64,000 nt of DNA from Pseudomonas helvetica (GCF_039908645.1 NZ_CP150917.1:1522501-1586500), one strand, 5' to 3'; shown: positions 26,791-36,379, numbered from the stretch's first letter. Notes: generated by a model not told the origin, from the letters alone. Numbers and translations are program-made.

Positions 26791-28008
26791 ATGTCTGTTA
26801 CCGCAACTCCCGCCAGCCTCACGCCGGATCATCACGCGCAATTTATCGACCTGCTGAGCACCAGCCTGGCGCAGAACGCCTTCATCAAACTGGTGCTGGC
26901 CAAGTACGTCGGCGCTGAAGTCGACTTGCAGCGAATCATCATCAAGCAACTGACGGTCAAGGATCAGCCGTGCCTGTCCTTCGTCTATCGCTACAAGACG
27001 CGTGACATCACCAAGAATTTTTCGATCGAAGAGGGCATCGCGACGATTGCTGCGCTGTTGCCGCAGGACTTCAAGAACGCTCACCTGCTGGCGCTGACCG
27101 ATGAAGCCCAGCTCGAATACAGCAAGAAGGGCAAGAGCTCGCTGTTCAAGAGCAAACCCCAGCAACTGCGCGAAGTGCCGTCCGCCGAGCACAACCGTGA
27201 GAAGAACCGCTTCCTCGACCTGACCCGACCGTTTCTCGCGGATCTCGGTGTAACGAACAGCAAGCACGAGCTGATTCCGGCGATGTCGCGCAAGTGGAAG
27301 CAGATCAACAAGTTCATCGAAGTCTTCAGCCATGCGCTGACATCTTCACCGCTGGCGCTGGATAAACCGGTACGGGTGGCGGACTTCGGTTCAGGCAAGG
27401 GTTACCTGACCTTCGCCATTCACGATTACCTGCGCAACACCTTGCACGCCGAAGGCGTGGTCACCGGTGTCGAGTTGCGCGAAGACATGGTCAATCTGTG
27501 CAACACCGCTGCGGCGCGCCTTGAACATCCGGGGCTGGTGTTCAAATGTGGTGATGTGCGTAGCGTGGCACCGAGCGAGCTGGACGTGATGATCGCCCTG
27601 CATGCCTGTGACATTGCCACCGACTATGCGATCCACACCGGCATCCGCTCCGGTGCGGCAATCATCATGTGCTCGCCGTGCTGCCATAAGCAGATCCGCC
27701 TGCAAATCCAGAGCCCGGCGCTGCTCAAGCCGATGCTGCAATACGGTTTGCACCTCGGTCAGCAGGCGGAAATGGTCACCGACAGCCTGCGGGCGTTGTT
27801 CCTCGAGGCCTGCGGGTATGAAACCAAGGTCTTCGAGTTCATCTCCCTGGACCACACCAACAAGAACAAGATGATCCTGGCAGTCAAACGTGCGGAGCCG
27901 GTGGACCCGGCCCAGCTGTTGGTGAAAATCCAGGAGCTCAAGGCGTTCTACCACATCAGCGAGCATTGTCTGGAAACGCTGCTGCGAGCCGATGGGCTGC
28001 TTATTTGA
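26791..28008 (+). CDS. SAM-dependent methyltransferase (Methyltransf_32/Trm13-like)
   Basis: A 405-residue protein. The N-terminal half carries a conserved region (LSFVYRYKTRDITKNFSIEE). The C-terminal half is a class I methyltransferase with motif I VRVADFGSGKGYLTFA, followed by GVELREDMVNLCN and the CSPCCHKQIR motif of the Methyltransf_32/GSTCD group. Such proteins are thought to modify RNA; the substrate is not known here. Its stop overlaps the stop of the convergent transporter gene by eight bases. Confidence 0.8.
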   Translation: MSVTATPASLTPDHHAQFIDLLSTSLAQNAFIKLVLAKYVGAEVDLQRIIIKQLTVKDQPCLSFVYRYKTRDITKNFSIEEGIATIAALLPQDFKNAHLLALTDEAQLEYSKKGKSSLFKSKPQQLREVPSAEHNREKNRFLDLTRPFLADLGVTNSKHELIPAMSRKWKQINKFIEVFSHALTSSPLALDKPVRVADFGSGKGYLTFAIHDYLRNTLHAEGVVTGVELREDMVNLCNTAAARLEHPGLVFKCGDVRSVAPSELDVMIALHACDIATDYAIHTGIRSGAAIIMCSPCCHKQIRLQIQSPALLKPMLQYGLHLGQQAEMVTDSLRALFLEACGYETKVFEFISLDHTNKNKMILAVKRAEPVDPAQLLVKIQELKAFYHISEHCLETLLRADGLLI

Positions 28009-28921
28009 ACGGCTTGATCTGAATACCCGCCGGTAACGTACCCGGTTGCGCCGGGCGCACTGCCGTCTTGCGCCCGAGCATCACGGTGACAATCACCCCG
28101 ACCGCAAACAGCCAGGTAATCGGTTCGATGTGTTCGCCAAAGAACAGCGCCGAGAAGGCGATGGTGAAGAAGATCTGCAGCAACTGGATCTGACTGACCC
28201 GGGCGATGCCACCCATCGCCAGCCCGGCGTACCAGGCGAAGAAGCCGATGAACTGCGAGAACAGCGACACGTAACCGAAGGCCCACCAGGTTTTCGCCGA
28301 AATCTCGCCTTGGTGTTGCAGCGCCAGATACGTCACCGGGCCGATCAACAGCGGTGTCGACAGCACCAGCGCCCAGCAGATCACCTGCCAGCCGCCCATC
28401 TCCTTGGCCAACCGGCCACCTTCGGCATAACCCAGACCACCGATGGCAATCGCCCCGAGCATCAACAGATCACCGGCCTGGATGCTGCCGGCACCGCTGA
28501 TCAAGGCGTAACCCAGAACCAACGCGCTGCCCAATGCGGCACAGGCCCAGAAGGCTTTCGACGGTCGCTCATGGGACAACCACGCTGCATACAGCGCTAC
28601 GCACAAGGGCTGCAAACCGTTGACCAGTGCGCCATGAGACGCCGGCAGTGTTTGCATCGCCCAGGCCGAGAGTACCGGGAAACCTAGAATTACTCCGGCA
28701 ATCACCAGCGTCAGGCCTTTGATCTGTTTCCAGGTCGGCCATTTCTCCCGCCGCCAGAGCAGCAACAACGCCGCCGGAATCGCCGCGAACAACGCTCGGC
28801 CCAGGCCATTGAGCAGCGGATGGACTTCTTGCACCACGATCCGGGTGAAGGGCAGGGTCAGGCTGAAGATGACGACGCCGAGCAGGCCCAGCGCCATGCC
28901 GGTGTTTTCGCGGGAGGACAT
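28001..28921 (-). CDS. EamA/DMT-family transporter
   Basis: A 306-residue inner-membrane protein with about ten helices and two EamA repeats (LGLLGVVIFSLTLPFTRIVV at the start and GDLLMLGAIAIGGLGYAEGG in the middle). This fold exports metabolites or amino acids, with no substrate indicated. It is convergent with the methyltransferase, sharing eight bases at the 3' ends, so each transcript carries antisense to the other. Confidence 0.87.
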   Translation of the reverse strand: MSSRENTGMALGLLGVVIFSLTLPFTRIVVQEVHPLLNGLGRALFAAIPAALLLLWRREKWPTWKQIKGLTLVIAGVILGFPVLSAWAMQTLPASHGALVNGLQPLCVALYAAWLSHERPSKAFWACAALGSALVLGYALISGAGSIQAGDLLMLGAIAIGGLGYAEGGRLAKEMGGWQVICWALVLSTPLLIGPVTYLALQHQGEISAKTWWAFGYVSLFSQFIGFFAWYAGLAMGGIARVSQIQLLQIFFTIAFSALFFGEHIEPITWLFAVGVIVTVMLGRKTAVRPAQPGTLPAGIQIKPFK

Positions 28922-29040
28922 AACGGTAACCAGAATTCGAAAGTGGCGGGAGAGCGTTCATCTAGCCATAAACCTGGAGCGCAGCGCTGCTACAGCTAGG
29001 CACAGAGTGACACGTACAGTTTTGAAGCAACCGCAAATCC

Positions 29041-29185
29041 TGTGGCGAGGGGGCTTGCCCCCGTCGGCCGGTCCGCGTTCGGGTGAAGCAGCCGTAAACA
29101 GATTGACGCGGTTTGTCTGAAAGAAAACGGTGTAGGGGTTGAGGGCGCGCTGCGCGCCCCAACGGGGGCAAGCCCCCTCGCCACA
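29041..29185. repeat. Inverted-pair repeat, family B copy 3
   Basis: Arms TGTGGCGAGGGGGCTTGCCC and GGGCAAGCCCCCTCGCCACA match copy B1. The longer centre contains TTCGGGTGAAGCAGCCGTAAA. It fills most of the gap between the EamA gene and the DJ-1/PfpI gene, which are divergent, so it is not acting as a shared terminator there. Confidence 0.87.
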
Positions 29186-29309
29186 AAGGCATCTGCGTGC
29201 TACAGGGAGTGCGCTGCTTTACGTAGTAGTTGGTTATTACCCGCCTCGCTGGATTCGGACTACCTTGAATACTCCTTCCTGCCCAATTTTTACCAGAGGA
29301 GTCATCCCC

Positions 29310-29891
29310 ATGGCCGCGAAAAAAATTCTGATGCTGGTCGGCGATTATGTCGAAGACTACGAAGTGATGGTGCCGTTTCAGGCACTGCTGATGGTCGGTC
29401 ACACAGTGCACGCGGTCTGCCCGGACAAAACCGCCGGGCAGACCGTGCGCACCGCGATCCATGACTTCGAAGGCGATCAGACCTACAGTGAGAAACCCGG
29501 TCACCTGTTCGCGCTGAACTTCGACTTCGCCAAGGTCGATGCGGCGGACTACGACGCGTTGCTGGTGCCGGGTGGGCGGGCGCCGGAATACCTGCGCCTG
29601 AACGAAAAAGTCCTGCAACTGGTGCAAGCTTTCGACAAGGCCGGCAAACCGATTGCGGCGGTCTGCCATGGTGCGCAATTGTTGGCGGCGGCGGGGATTC
29701 TTGAAGGTCGCGAATGCAGCGCTTATCCGGCCTGTGCGCCAGAAGTGCGTTTGGCCGGTGGCACGTTCATCGATATCCCGGTGACGCAAGGCCACGTTCA
29801 GGGCAATCTGGCGACGGCTCCAGCCTGGCCGGCACACCCGAGCTGGCTGGCCGGTTTCCTTGGTCTGCTGGGCACCAAAATCACTTTGTAA
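29310..29891 (+). CDS. DJ-1/PfpI family protein
   Basis: A 193-residue protein with the DJ-1/PfpI Rossmann-like fold. The start [20 protein letters not shown], the glutamate-containing [12 protein letters not shown] and the nucleophile elbow [14 protein letters not shown] with the reactive cysteine are all present. Relatives act as deglycases, chaperones or amidases. Start 29310 is supported by AGAGGAG upstream; the frame open to 29139 lies in repeat B3. The next gene begins 14 bases after its stop and is probably co-transcribed. Confidence 0.88.
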   Translation: MAAKKILMLVGDYVEDYEVMVPFQALLMVGHTVHAVCPDKTAGQTVRTAIHDFEGDQTYSEKPGHLFALNFDFAKVDAADYDALLVPGGRAPEYLRLNEKVLQLVQAFDKAGKPIAAVCHGAQLLAAAGILEGRECSAYPACAPEVRLAGGTFIDIPVTQGHVQGNLATAPAWPAHPSWLAGFLGLLGTKITL

Positions 29892-29905
29892 GCGGAGGCC
29901 TGCGC

Positions 29906-30211
29906 ATGTGCGAGCTGTACGTCAAAGCCGACCCGATCCTCTACGAGTCACGCTCGCGCTCGCTGCGCATCTGCGGGGTGGTGACCACGCTGCGGCTGGA
30001 GAACCAGTTCTGGGACATCCTCAGCGAGATCGCCGAAGTCGATGGCATGACCACCAACCAGTTGATCGCCAAGCTCTACGAAGAGGTGATGGACTACCGG
30101 GGCGAAGTGGTGAACTTCGCCTCGTTTCTGCGGGTCAGTTGCACGCGTTACCTGAGCCAGCGCCGGGTGACGACGCCGGAGTTGTCGGTGGTGCGCGCGG
30201 TGGTGAAGTAA
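29906..30211 (+). CDS. Ribbon-helix-helix domain protein
   Basis: A 101-residue protein. After MCELYVKADPILYESRSRSL comes a ribbon-helix-helix module (RICGVVTTLRLENQFWDILS, then EIAEVDGMTTNQLIAKLYEE), as in RHH_4 proteins. Such proteins bind DNA as dimers. It could regulate the pfpI unit or an unlinked target. The start at 29906 follows GCGGAGG at a suitable distance. Confidence 0.8.
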   Translation: MCELYVKADPILYESRSRSLRICGVVTTLRLENQFWDILSEIAEVDGMTTNQLIAKLYEEVMDYRGEVVNFASFLRVSCTRYLSQRRVTTPELSVVRAVVK

Positions 30212-30238
30212 GTGGGTTTGTATTGATCTTGAGGGCCC

Positions 30239-30315
30239 CATCGCGGGCAAGCCTTGCTCCTGCGCGGTGCGCACAAACGCTATTGAACCGTAGGAGCAAG
30301 GCTTGCCCGCGATGA
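30239..30315. repeat. Inverted-pair repeat, family C copy 2
   Basis: Arms CATCGCGGGCAAGCCTTGCT and AGCAAGGCTTGCCCGCGATG pair exactly over 20 bases and extend with CC/GG. It is related to copy C1 at 15687 with paired substitutions (AAGCTT to AAGGCTT type). It lies between the RHH gene and yegP. Confidence 0.83.
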
Positions 30316-30393
30316 GGCCGGTACAGGCGACAGAAACCCCGACCTGGTCTTTACTCTGAAGCGCGAACCTCTCAATCGCCAAGGAGAACGAGC

Positions 30394-30738
30394 ATGTCCG
30401 GATGGTACGAGTTGAGCAAAAGCATCACTGGCCAGTTTCGCTTTGTGCTGAAGGCGGCCAACGCCGAGACCATTCTCACCAGCGAGCTGTACACCACACG
30501 CAGCGCCGCCGATGACGGCATCGCCTCGGTTCAGGCCAATAGCCCACTGGATGAACGCTACGAGAAAAAAACCACCAAGGATGGCCATCCTTACTTCAAT
30601 CTCACGGCTGCCAATCATCAGATCATCGGCAGCAGTGAAGCCTACTCTTCAGACACCGCACTGGAAAAAGGCATCGCCAGCGTCAAGGCCAACGGGCCGA
30701 CCAAGGTGATCAAGGACAAGACGCTGCCGGTGTTTTAA
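30394..30738 (+). CDS. yegP: YegP-family DUF1508 protein with two repeats
   Basis: A 114-residue protein with two DUF1508 repeats: MSGWYELSKSITGQFRFVLK...SELYTTRSAADDGIASV and then HPYFNLTAANHQIIGSSEAY...ALEKGIASVKANG. The family is widespread and its function is unknown; a stress-related role has been proposed for relatives. AAGGAG lies eight bases before the ATG. It is a single-gene unit. Confidence 0.88.
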   Translation: MSGWYELSKSITGQFRFVLKAANAETILTSELYTTRSAADDGIASVQANSPLDERYEKKTTKDGHPYFNLTAANHQIIGSSEAYSSDTALEKGIASVKANGPTKVIKDKTLPVF

Positions 30739-30749
30739 AGGCTGCTGAT

Positions 30750-30792
30750 GATCGTTCCCATGCTCTGCGTGGGAATGCAGCCCGTGACGCTC
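30750..30792. repeat. Short hairpin repeat, family D
   Basis: It contains CGTTCCCATGCTCTGCGTGG followed by GAATGCAGCCCGTGACGCTC. The inner hairpin CCCA/TGGG lies within CATTCCCACGCAGAG-type sequence. From memory this is a widespread Pseudomonas intergenic repeat. It ends exactly where a truncated cupin-type frame begins. Confidence 0.6.
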
Positions 30793-30793
30793 G

Positions 30794-30958
30794 TTTCTGT
30801 TTGTCCATGAAGGCCAGGTCGAAGTCGACTTCATGAGCGAACGGGTGATTTTGAACCGTGGCGATGCGCTGCACTTCAACGCGCAAAAACCACATCGCCT
30901 GCGCTCGGTGGGCGAGGTGCAGGCGCAGCTGCTGGTGCTGCATAGCGGCGAGGAGTGA
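30794..30958 (+). pseudogene. C-terminal remnant of a cupin-type sensor domain regulator
   Basis: This 54-codon open frame without a start ends at TGA 30956-30958. It reads FLFVHEGQVEVDFMSERVIL, then NRGDALHFNAQKPHRLRSVG, then EVQAQLLVLHSGEE. This is the C-terminal beta-barrel of XRE-plus-cupin regulators (the GDALHF...PHRLRN signature). The N-terminal HTH and most of the cupin are missing, and the break coincides with the end of the family D repeat. It is interpreted as a 5'-deleted gene fused to the repeat; product absent or non-functional. Confidence 0.7.
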
Positions 30959-30995
30959 GCTGGAGCTGCAAGTTCTGACTTGAGAGCACAGCTTT

Positions 30996-31127
30996 TGTGG
31001 CGAGGGAGCTTGCTCCCGCTGGGGTGCGAAGCAGCCCCGAAATCAGCAACACGATTGCGTCAGACACACCGCGCATTCTGGTTTGCGGCCGCTGCGCGAC
31101 CGAGCGGGAGCAAGCTCCCTCGCCACA
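30996..31127. repeat. Inverted-pair repeat, family B copy 4
   Basis: Arms TGTGGCGAGGGAGCTTGCTC and GAGCAAGCTCCCTCGCCACA are identical to those of copy B2. It lies between the cupin remnant and the 3' end of the DUF4917 gene. Confidence 0.88.
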
Positions 31128-31131
31128 GGTG

Positions 31132-32163
31132 TCAGCGTTCGACCGGCACACTCAGTGTTGGGCTACCCAACGCATGGCTCTTCGAATCAAAAAACCTCAG
31201 CGCCACACCGGTCCCTTCAAACACCTTCGCGTAATGCCGCTTCTGGCTCTGGATGAACGCCGCGCTGCGCGGGTAAATCGAGATCGCCACGGTTTTCGGT
31301 TGTGCCTGGCGCAGCGCATGCACGATGTGAGCGTCCTGCTTGCCCAGGCTGTGGCCGAAGATGCACAGCGCGTCGCTTTGCTTGAGTAACTGGTCGTAGC
31401 AGAACGACAGGTAATCCGAACTGCGGATGGTCTTGAGCTTGTCTTCAGAGCTGCCTTCGCTGACGAACAGCGGCACGTCGTCCAGCGTCTTGATCGTGTT
31501 GTTGATCGCAAAACTGCCCAGCAGCGTGCCTTCGGTCGAGGTCAGTTTGCGCGCGGTGCCGTCCTGGTTGCGCACCAGGTGCAGGCCGCCGTGCAAGTAG
31601 AGCAGGCGGGTTTTATCCGCGGTGCTGGCACTCAGGTCGAAGCTCGGCTCGGTACCGTGAAACAGGTCGCTGATGGTATTGGGTTGGTGCTGGATCGCCC
31701 AGTAATTGAGCAAGTCGTAGTTGGTGGTGAACACCGTTGGATAGGTGCTCAATTCCTGATTGATTGCCGCCAGGCTTGACGGCTGTACCAGACGCCACGG
31801 GATGTGCACCGCGTGCACGGTGTTGATCAGCGCTTCCTTGATCGCGTAGTAGCGATTGCGCGGCGCGGCGGAGCTCACGGCCAGGGCCTTGTTGACCCGG
31901 CTGGTGGTTTTCAGTGCACCCAGCACTTGCTCGAAACTGCGGGTTTGCATTGCGTCGAACACGCTCAGTTCGGACTGGCTCAACGGCTTTTCTTCGACCG
32001 TGCGGGCGTTCTCGAACAGCGAGTCGTAACCAAAGTCATCCCACACCGCACGGCTGGCGCCGTTGCCCACCAGCAGGCCGCTGAACGGGGTGGTTGCGCG
32101 CAACGCATTCCAGTCTTCTAGTCGGGCATCAAATTCCTGGAAATCGGTCATCGCGTCGGTCAT
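31132..32163 (-). CDS. DUF4917 family protein with SIR2-like motifs
   Basis: A 343-residue cytoplasmic protein. Visible motifs are SGLLVGNGASRAVW near the N-terminus, VFTTNYDLLNYWA in the middle, LLYLHGGLHLV and FGHSLGKQDAHIV near the end. They resemble the nucleotide-binding loops of SIR2-like domains, some of which cleave NAD in phage defence. DUF4917 itself is uncharacterised, so NAD processing is only a suggestion. Starts at 32163 or 32151 (MTDFQEF) are possible; neither has a strong ribosome site. Confidence 0.78.
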   Translation of the reverse strand: MTDAMTDFQEFDARLEDWNALRATTPFSGLLVGNGASRAVWDDFGYDSLFENARTVEEKPLSQSELSVFDAMQTRSFEQVLGALKTTSRVNKALAVSSAAPRNRYYAIKEALINTVHAVHIPWRLVQPSSLAAINQELSTYPTVFTTNYDLLNYWAIQHQPNTISDLFHGTEPSFDLSASTADKTRLLYLHGGLHLVRNQDGTARKLTSTEGTLLGSFAINNTIKTLDDVPLFVSEGSSEDKLKTIRSSDYLSFCYDQLLKQSDALCIFGHSLGKQDAHIVHALRQAQPKTVAISIYPRSAAFIQSQKRHYAKVFEGTGVALRFFDSKSHALGSPTLSVPVER

Positions 32164-32306
32164 CTCAAGCGGGGGGAGTGCAGGGCGCAGACTTTATCAC
32201 GACCGGGTGTTGAGCCAGATCAAGATGCGCGGTAACGGATGGGTCGATCCTTTGGGCCTCCGCTGAATCGGGGTTGCCGGTTCGGCCCTATCGAAGAGGA
32301 TTGGTG

Positions 32307-33455
32307 ATGACCAGCACGTTTTTCATTCCTGCCGTGAACATCATGGGCACCGGTTGCCTCGACGAAGCCATGAATGCCATTCGCAACTATGGATTTCGCA
32401 AGGCCTTGATCGTGACGGACGCAGGATTGGCCAAGGCTGGCGTGGCAGGGTTGATCGCTGAAAAACTGGCGATGCAGGACATCGACTCGGTGATTTTCGA
32501 CGGTGCCAAACCGAACCCGAGCATCGCCAACGTCGAGAGCGGCCTGGAACTGCTGCAGCGCAGCCAGTGCGATTGCGTGATTTCCCTGGGCGGCGGCTCG
32601 CCCCACGATTGCGCCAAAGGCATTGCGTTGTGCGCCACCAACGGCGGCAAGATCGCCGATTACGAAGGCGTCGACCGATCAGCCAAGCCGCAATTGCCGC
32701 TGATTGCGATCAACACCACCGCCGGCACTGCCAGCGAGATGACCCGTTTCTGCATCATCACCGACGAATCGCGCCACGTGAAAATGGCCATCGTCGACCG
32801 CAACGTCACGCCGCTGCTGTCGGTCAACGACCCGGCGCTGATGGCGGCGATGCCCAAGGGCCTGACCGCCGCAACCGGCATGGACGCCTTGACCCACGCC
32901 ATCGAAGCCTACGTTTCCACGGCCGCCAACCCGATCACCGACGCCTGCGCACTGAAAGCCATCGAGCTGATCAGCCGCAACCTGCGCCTGGCCGTGCACG
33001 ACGGCAGCGACATGATCGCCCGGGAAAACATGGCGTATGCGCAGTTCCTCGCCGGTATGGCATTCAACAATGCTTCGTTGGGGTTTGTGCACGCGATGGC
33101 GCACCAGTTGGGCGGCTTTTATGATTTGCCCCACGGCGTGTGCAACGCGGTACTGCTGCCGCACGTACAAAGCTTCAACGCCGCAGTCTGCGCCGAACGC
33201 CTTGCGGTAGTGGCGCAGGCTCTGGGTGCCGACACCCTCGGTGTCAGTCCGGAAGAGGGCGCCCAAGCGGCCATCGTGGCGATCCGCGCGTTGGCCAGGG
33301 ATGTCGAGATTCCCGGCGGTTTGCGCGACCTCGGCGCCAAGCTGCAAGACATTCCGATCCTTGCCGCCAACGCCTTGAAAGATGCCTGTGGCCTGACCAA
33401 TCCACGGGCGGCAGATCAGCGGCAGATCGAGGAGATCTTTCGCAGCGCGTTTTGA
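32307..33455 (+). CDS. yiaY: Iron-containing alcohol dehydrogenase YiaY
   Basis: A 382-residue group III alcohol dehydrogenase, very similar throughout to E. coli YiaY. It has [16 protein letters not shown], the NAD-binding [20 protein letters not shown] and the metal-binding [18 protein letters not shown]. It interconverts alcohols and aldehydes with NAD(H). ATG 32307 has GAGGA seven bases upstream; the frame is open 11 codons further without a better site. It appears monocistronic. Confidence 0.9.
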   Translation: MTSTFFIPAVNIMGTGCLDEAMNAIRNYGFRKALIVTDAGLAKAGVAGLIAEKLAMQDIDSVIFDGAKPNPSIANVESGLELLQRSQCDCVISLGGGSPHDCAKGIALCATNGGKIADYEGVDRSAKPQLPLIAINTTAGTASEMTRFCIITDESRHVKMAIVDRNVTPLLSVNDPALMAAMPKGLTAATGMDALTHAIEAYVSTAANPITDACALKAIELISRNLRLAVHDGSDMIARENMAYAQFLAGMAFNNASLGFVHAMAHQLGGFYDLPHGVCNAVLLPHVQSFNAAVCAERLAVVAQALGADTLGVSPEEGAQAAIVAIRALARDVEIPGGLRDLGAKLQDIPILAANALKDACGLTNPRAADQRQIEEIFRSAF

Positions 33456-33549
33456 ACTGCTGTATCGAACGGGTTGAATCGGCAGACCGGGCGGGCGATA
33501 GTGCAGGGCTGATCTTTTATCGATTGATGACATTCGCAAGGAACAGGGA

Positions 33550-34290
33550 ATGACCTTGAAATACAGCTGGTTGGGATGTGTGGCAATGAGTGGTGCGCTG
33601 GGTGCGACCCAGGCATATGCCGAGTGTGTAACACCGCCATTGCCCGAGGGTGTACCGGGTTATTCGGTGTGCAAGGATTGGCCGGCCTACAGCGGCCAGA
33701 CCATCACTGCACTGTCGCAGATTGAACCGGACTCGACTCATAGCGATGAGCCTGACGGCATGGGTATGTACGACTTGAAGCTGGCGGTGGTGTCCAACGT
33801 TGATGGCAAGCCGCTGGCCCACTATTCCAAAGCCTCGGTGTTCAGCTCCGATGCCATCCGGTTCGATGGGCTGAGCATCGATACCGCGCGCTACAAACTC
33901 ACCTCCGATCTGCGAGCGTTCGGCGTGCGGGCAGGTTTCACTGGCTCGTCGCGGGCCAATCCTTTCGGCGAGTCCCAACTGTCGCTGTATGTTCGCGAAG
34001 GCAACACGCTGCGCCCGGTACTGGAGCAACTGGTGATCGAATCCGCTAGCGGTGAGTGGGATACCAACTGTGCGGGCGAGTTCTCGAACATCAAACGCAC
34101 TCTGGATATAGCCAAAACCAGCAGCCACGGCTTTGCCGACCTGATCGTTAAATCGGTGACCACCGGCTCGCAAGACTCGGTGAAAAATGGCGAATGCGAA
34201 TCCAAAGATACAGTGGGGAAAACGGTACTGACGACGCTGCGGTATGACGGTCAGCGGTATGTTGTTCCGAAAGAGTTAAAAGGGCTCTGA
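33550..34290 (+). CDS. Exported protein of unknown function
   Basis: A 246-residue protein with a signal peptide cleaved after ATQAYA, giving a mature periplasmic or secreted protein with cysteines ([29 protein letters not shown]) likely to form disulphides. I do not recognise the family. Its stop is four bases before the fosA start, so the two may be co-transcribed. No membrane helix other than the signal is seen. Confidence 0.8.
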   Translation: MTLKYSWLGCVAMSGALGATQAYAECVTPPLPEGVPGYSVCKDWPAYSGQTITALSQIEPDSTHSDEPDGMGMYDLKLAVVSNVDGKPLAHYSKASVFSSDAIRFDGLSIDTARYKLTSDLRAFGVRAGFTGSSRANPFGESQLSLYVREGNTLRPVLEQLVIESASGEWDTNCAGEFSNIKRTLDIAKTSSHGFADLIVKSVTTGSQDSVKNGECESKDTVGKTVLTTLRYDGQRYVVPKELKGL

Positions 34291-34294
34291 ACCG

Positions 34295-34708
34295 ATGCTA
34301 TCCGGTTTCAACCACCTAACCCTGGCGGTTACTGATCTGGACCGCAGCGTGGCGTTCTATCATGGCCTGTTGCAACTGCGCCTCGACGCCACTTGGGACG
34401 GCGGCGCCTATCTGTCGTTGCCGGGGTTGTGGCTGTGCCTGTCTCTCGATCCGCTACGCGAGCCTGAGACGGCGGTCGATTACACCCATTACGCATTCAG
34501 CGTAGGCGCCAGCGACTTCCCGGTATTGGTTGAACGACTGCGAGCTGTGGGTGTTTTAGAGTGGCGGGACAATCGCAGCGAAGGCGCGTCGTTTTATTTC
34601 CTGGATCCGGATGGGCACAAGCTTGAACTCCATGTCGGGGATCTGGTGTCGCGCCTTGAGGCGTGCCGCCAGAGACCTTATGCCGGGATGAAGTTTTTCA
34701 CTCCGTGA
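34295..34708 (+). CDS. fosA: FosA-type fosfomycin glutathione transferase
   Basis: A 137-residue vicinal-oxygen-chelate metalloenzyme closely following FosA of P. aeruginosa. It starts [20 protein letters not shown] and has [18 protein letters not shown] and [19 protein letters not shown]. The Mn ligands His7, His64-equivalent and Glu110-equivalent are in place (NHLTL, DYTHYAF, LELHVGD), and the potassium loop SEGASFYF is seen. It opens the epoxide of fosfomycin with glutathione in the cytoplasm. Chromosomal fosA is normal in pseudomonads, so this is not evidence of acquired resistance. Confidence 0.9.
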   Translation: MLSGFNHLTLAVTDLDRSVAFYHGLLQLRLDATWDGGAYLSLPGLWLCLSLDPLREPETAVDYTHYAFSVGASDFPVLVERLRAVGVLEWRDNRSEGASFYFLDPDGHKLELHVGDLVSRLEACRQRPYAGMKFFTP

Positions 34709-34735
34709 CCGGGCGCACTCCCGTCATGTCCATAG

Positions 34736-34930
34736 CTGATCTTTCCGAGTTTCGTTGGCGGTATCGCCGCATACGCTATTCTGATCGGCATTGTGGGCAC
34801 TCGTCGGGTGCGCATGTTGTATCAGCGTCATGAGCTGGCAATTACCCGGATTTGCGGGGTAATGTTCACCGGTTTCGCCATCAATGCCTTGCTGCACGCG
34901 GTGCCAGGGTTGCTGACGAACAAGGTTTGA
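34736..34930 (+). pseudogene. C-terminal remnant of a LysE-type transporter
   Basis: A 65-codon frame without a start follows fosA and ends at TGA 34928-34930. It reads FPSFVGGIAAYAILIGIVGT, RRVRMLYQRHELAITRICGV and MFTGFAINALLHAVPGLLTN. The pattern (hydrophobic helix, basic loop, final helix with GxxFxGxAxxA) matches the last two helices of LysE/RhtB exporters, normally about 200 residues. The N-terminal two thirds are absent, so this is a decayed gene. Confidence 0.6.
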
Positions 34931-35035
34931 GGCTGCGCGCAGGGCTGCGACAGCTGCATCAGGACATCCGTTTCAGCGATGCCGGGTCCAGGGATTGATA
35001 CTCACGGCTGCACTTTTGGACAGTATCCATCCACG

Positions 35036-36379
35036 ATGACCACCAGTAATTCCGCGCCGCTGGCGAGTTACATCGATCTTTTGCTCGACGTCGTGTGTGC
35101 GGTCGATAGCCAGGGGCGCTTCGTCTTTGTCAGTGCCGCCAGCGAGCGAGTGTTCGGCTACACCCCGGACGAGCTGATCGGCCAGTCGATGATCGAGATG
35201 GTCCACCCGGCCGATCGCCAACGGACCCTGGACGCCGCCCGGGAAATCATGCGCGGCCAGCCCAACCCGAACTTCGAAAACCGCTACCTGCGCAAGGATG
35301 GTCAGGTGGTGCATATTCTCTGGTCGGCGCGTTGGTCTGAAGTCGATCAACTGCGCATCGCCGTGGCCCGTGACATCACCGAGCGCAAACAGGCAGAGTC
35401 CCGGCAGGCCGCACTGTACGCGATCTCCGAAGCCGCCCATGCCGCTGAGGATTTGCTGGCGCTGTTCAAGCTCGTCCATCAATTGATTGGCGAATGGCTG
35501 CCGGCGCTGAACTTCTCGGTGGCGCTCTATGACGAGCACTGCGAGCAATTGAGTTTCCCGTACCACGTCGACGAACACGAGAGCGATCCGCTGTGCAGCG
35601 TTACCGGCCGGCTTTGCACCGAGGTGATCCAAACGGGGCAGCCGGTGCTGGTGACGCCTGACCAACCTTTCTCGATGCCCGGACTGTTCGAGGTTGGCAA
35701 TGGCCAGGACTCACCCTGCTGGCTGGGTGTGCCGCTGAACTCACAGAAAGGCACCATCGGTGCGCTGATCGTCAAAAGCGTACCCGGTGGTGAACGCTAT
35801 ACCGAGCGCGACAAGGAGCTGCTGCAATACGTTTGTGCCCAGCTCGCGGCAGCCATTGAGCGCAAGCAATTGCACTGCCGGTTGCAATTCATGGCGCAGC
35901 ACGACCAGTTGACCCGCTTGCCTAACCGCGAACTGTTGCGTGAACGCCTGACTGCTGCCCTCGGTAAAGCCAGAAGAAACTCTGGACGCATGGCGCTGCT
36001 GTACGTCGACCTGGACCACTTCAAACAGGTCAACGACACCTATGGCCATGGCGTCGGCGACATGCTGCTGCAAGCGGTGGCCAATAGACTACAAGGTTGC
36101 GTGCGTGAGTCCGACACGGTGGCGCGCATTGGCGGTGATGAGTTTGTGGTCTTGCTCGACAGCATTCAGGCCGCCGAAGATGCAGCCCGTGTGGCGATCA
36201 AAATCCGTCAGGTGCTTGGCCAGCCGATGCGCCTGGAGAGCCATACCCTGAACATCCTGCCGAGTATCGGCATCGCGCTCTACCCCGAGCATGGCAGCGA
36301 AGAAAAGCAATTGTTCAAGCATGCGGATGAGGCCATGTACGCGGTCAAACGCCTGAGTGGACGGCTGGACCGCGTCTGA
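35036..36379 (+). CDS. PAS-GAF diguanylate cyclase
   Basis: A 447-residue sensor. A PAS domain covers residues about 10-130 (SYIDLLLDVVCAVDSQGRFV...ITERKQAE), a GAF domain about 140-280 (WLGVPLNSQKGTIGALIVKS) and a GGDEF domain about 290-447. The catalytic motif is intact (ARIGGDEFVVLL), and the inhibitory-site residues RESD lie five residues upstream, so it should make c-di-GMP with product inhibition. No membrane helix is present, so sensing is cytoplasmic. ATG 35036 starts the PAS domain; the frame is open 19 codons further. No EAL domain is present. Confidence 0.9.
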   Translation: MTTSNSAPLASYIDLLLDVVCAVDSQGRFVFVSAASERVFGYTPDELIGQSMIEMVHPADRQRTLDAAREIMRGQPNPNFENRYLRKDGQVVHILWSARWSEVDQLRIAVARDITERKQAESRQAALYAISEAAHAAEDLLALFKLVHQLIGEWLPALNFSVALYDEHCEQLSFPYHVDEHESDPLCSVTGRLCTEVIQTGQPVLVTPDQPFSMPGLFEVGNGQDSPCWLGVPLNSQKGTIGALIVKSVPGGERYTERDKELLQYVCAQLAAAIERKQLHCRLQFMAQHDQLTRLPNRELLRERLTAALGKARRNSGRMALLYVDLDHFKQVNDTYGHGVGDMLLQAVANRLQGCVRESDTVARIGGDEFVVLLDSIQAAEDAARVAIKIRQVLGQPMRLESHTLNILPSIGIALYPEHGSEEKQLFKHADEAMYAVKRLSGRLDRV

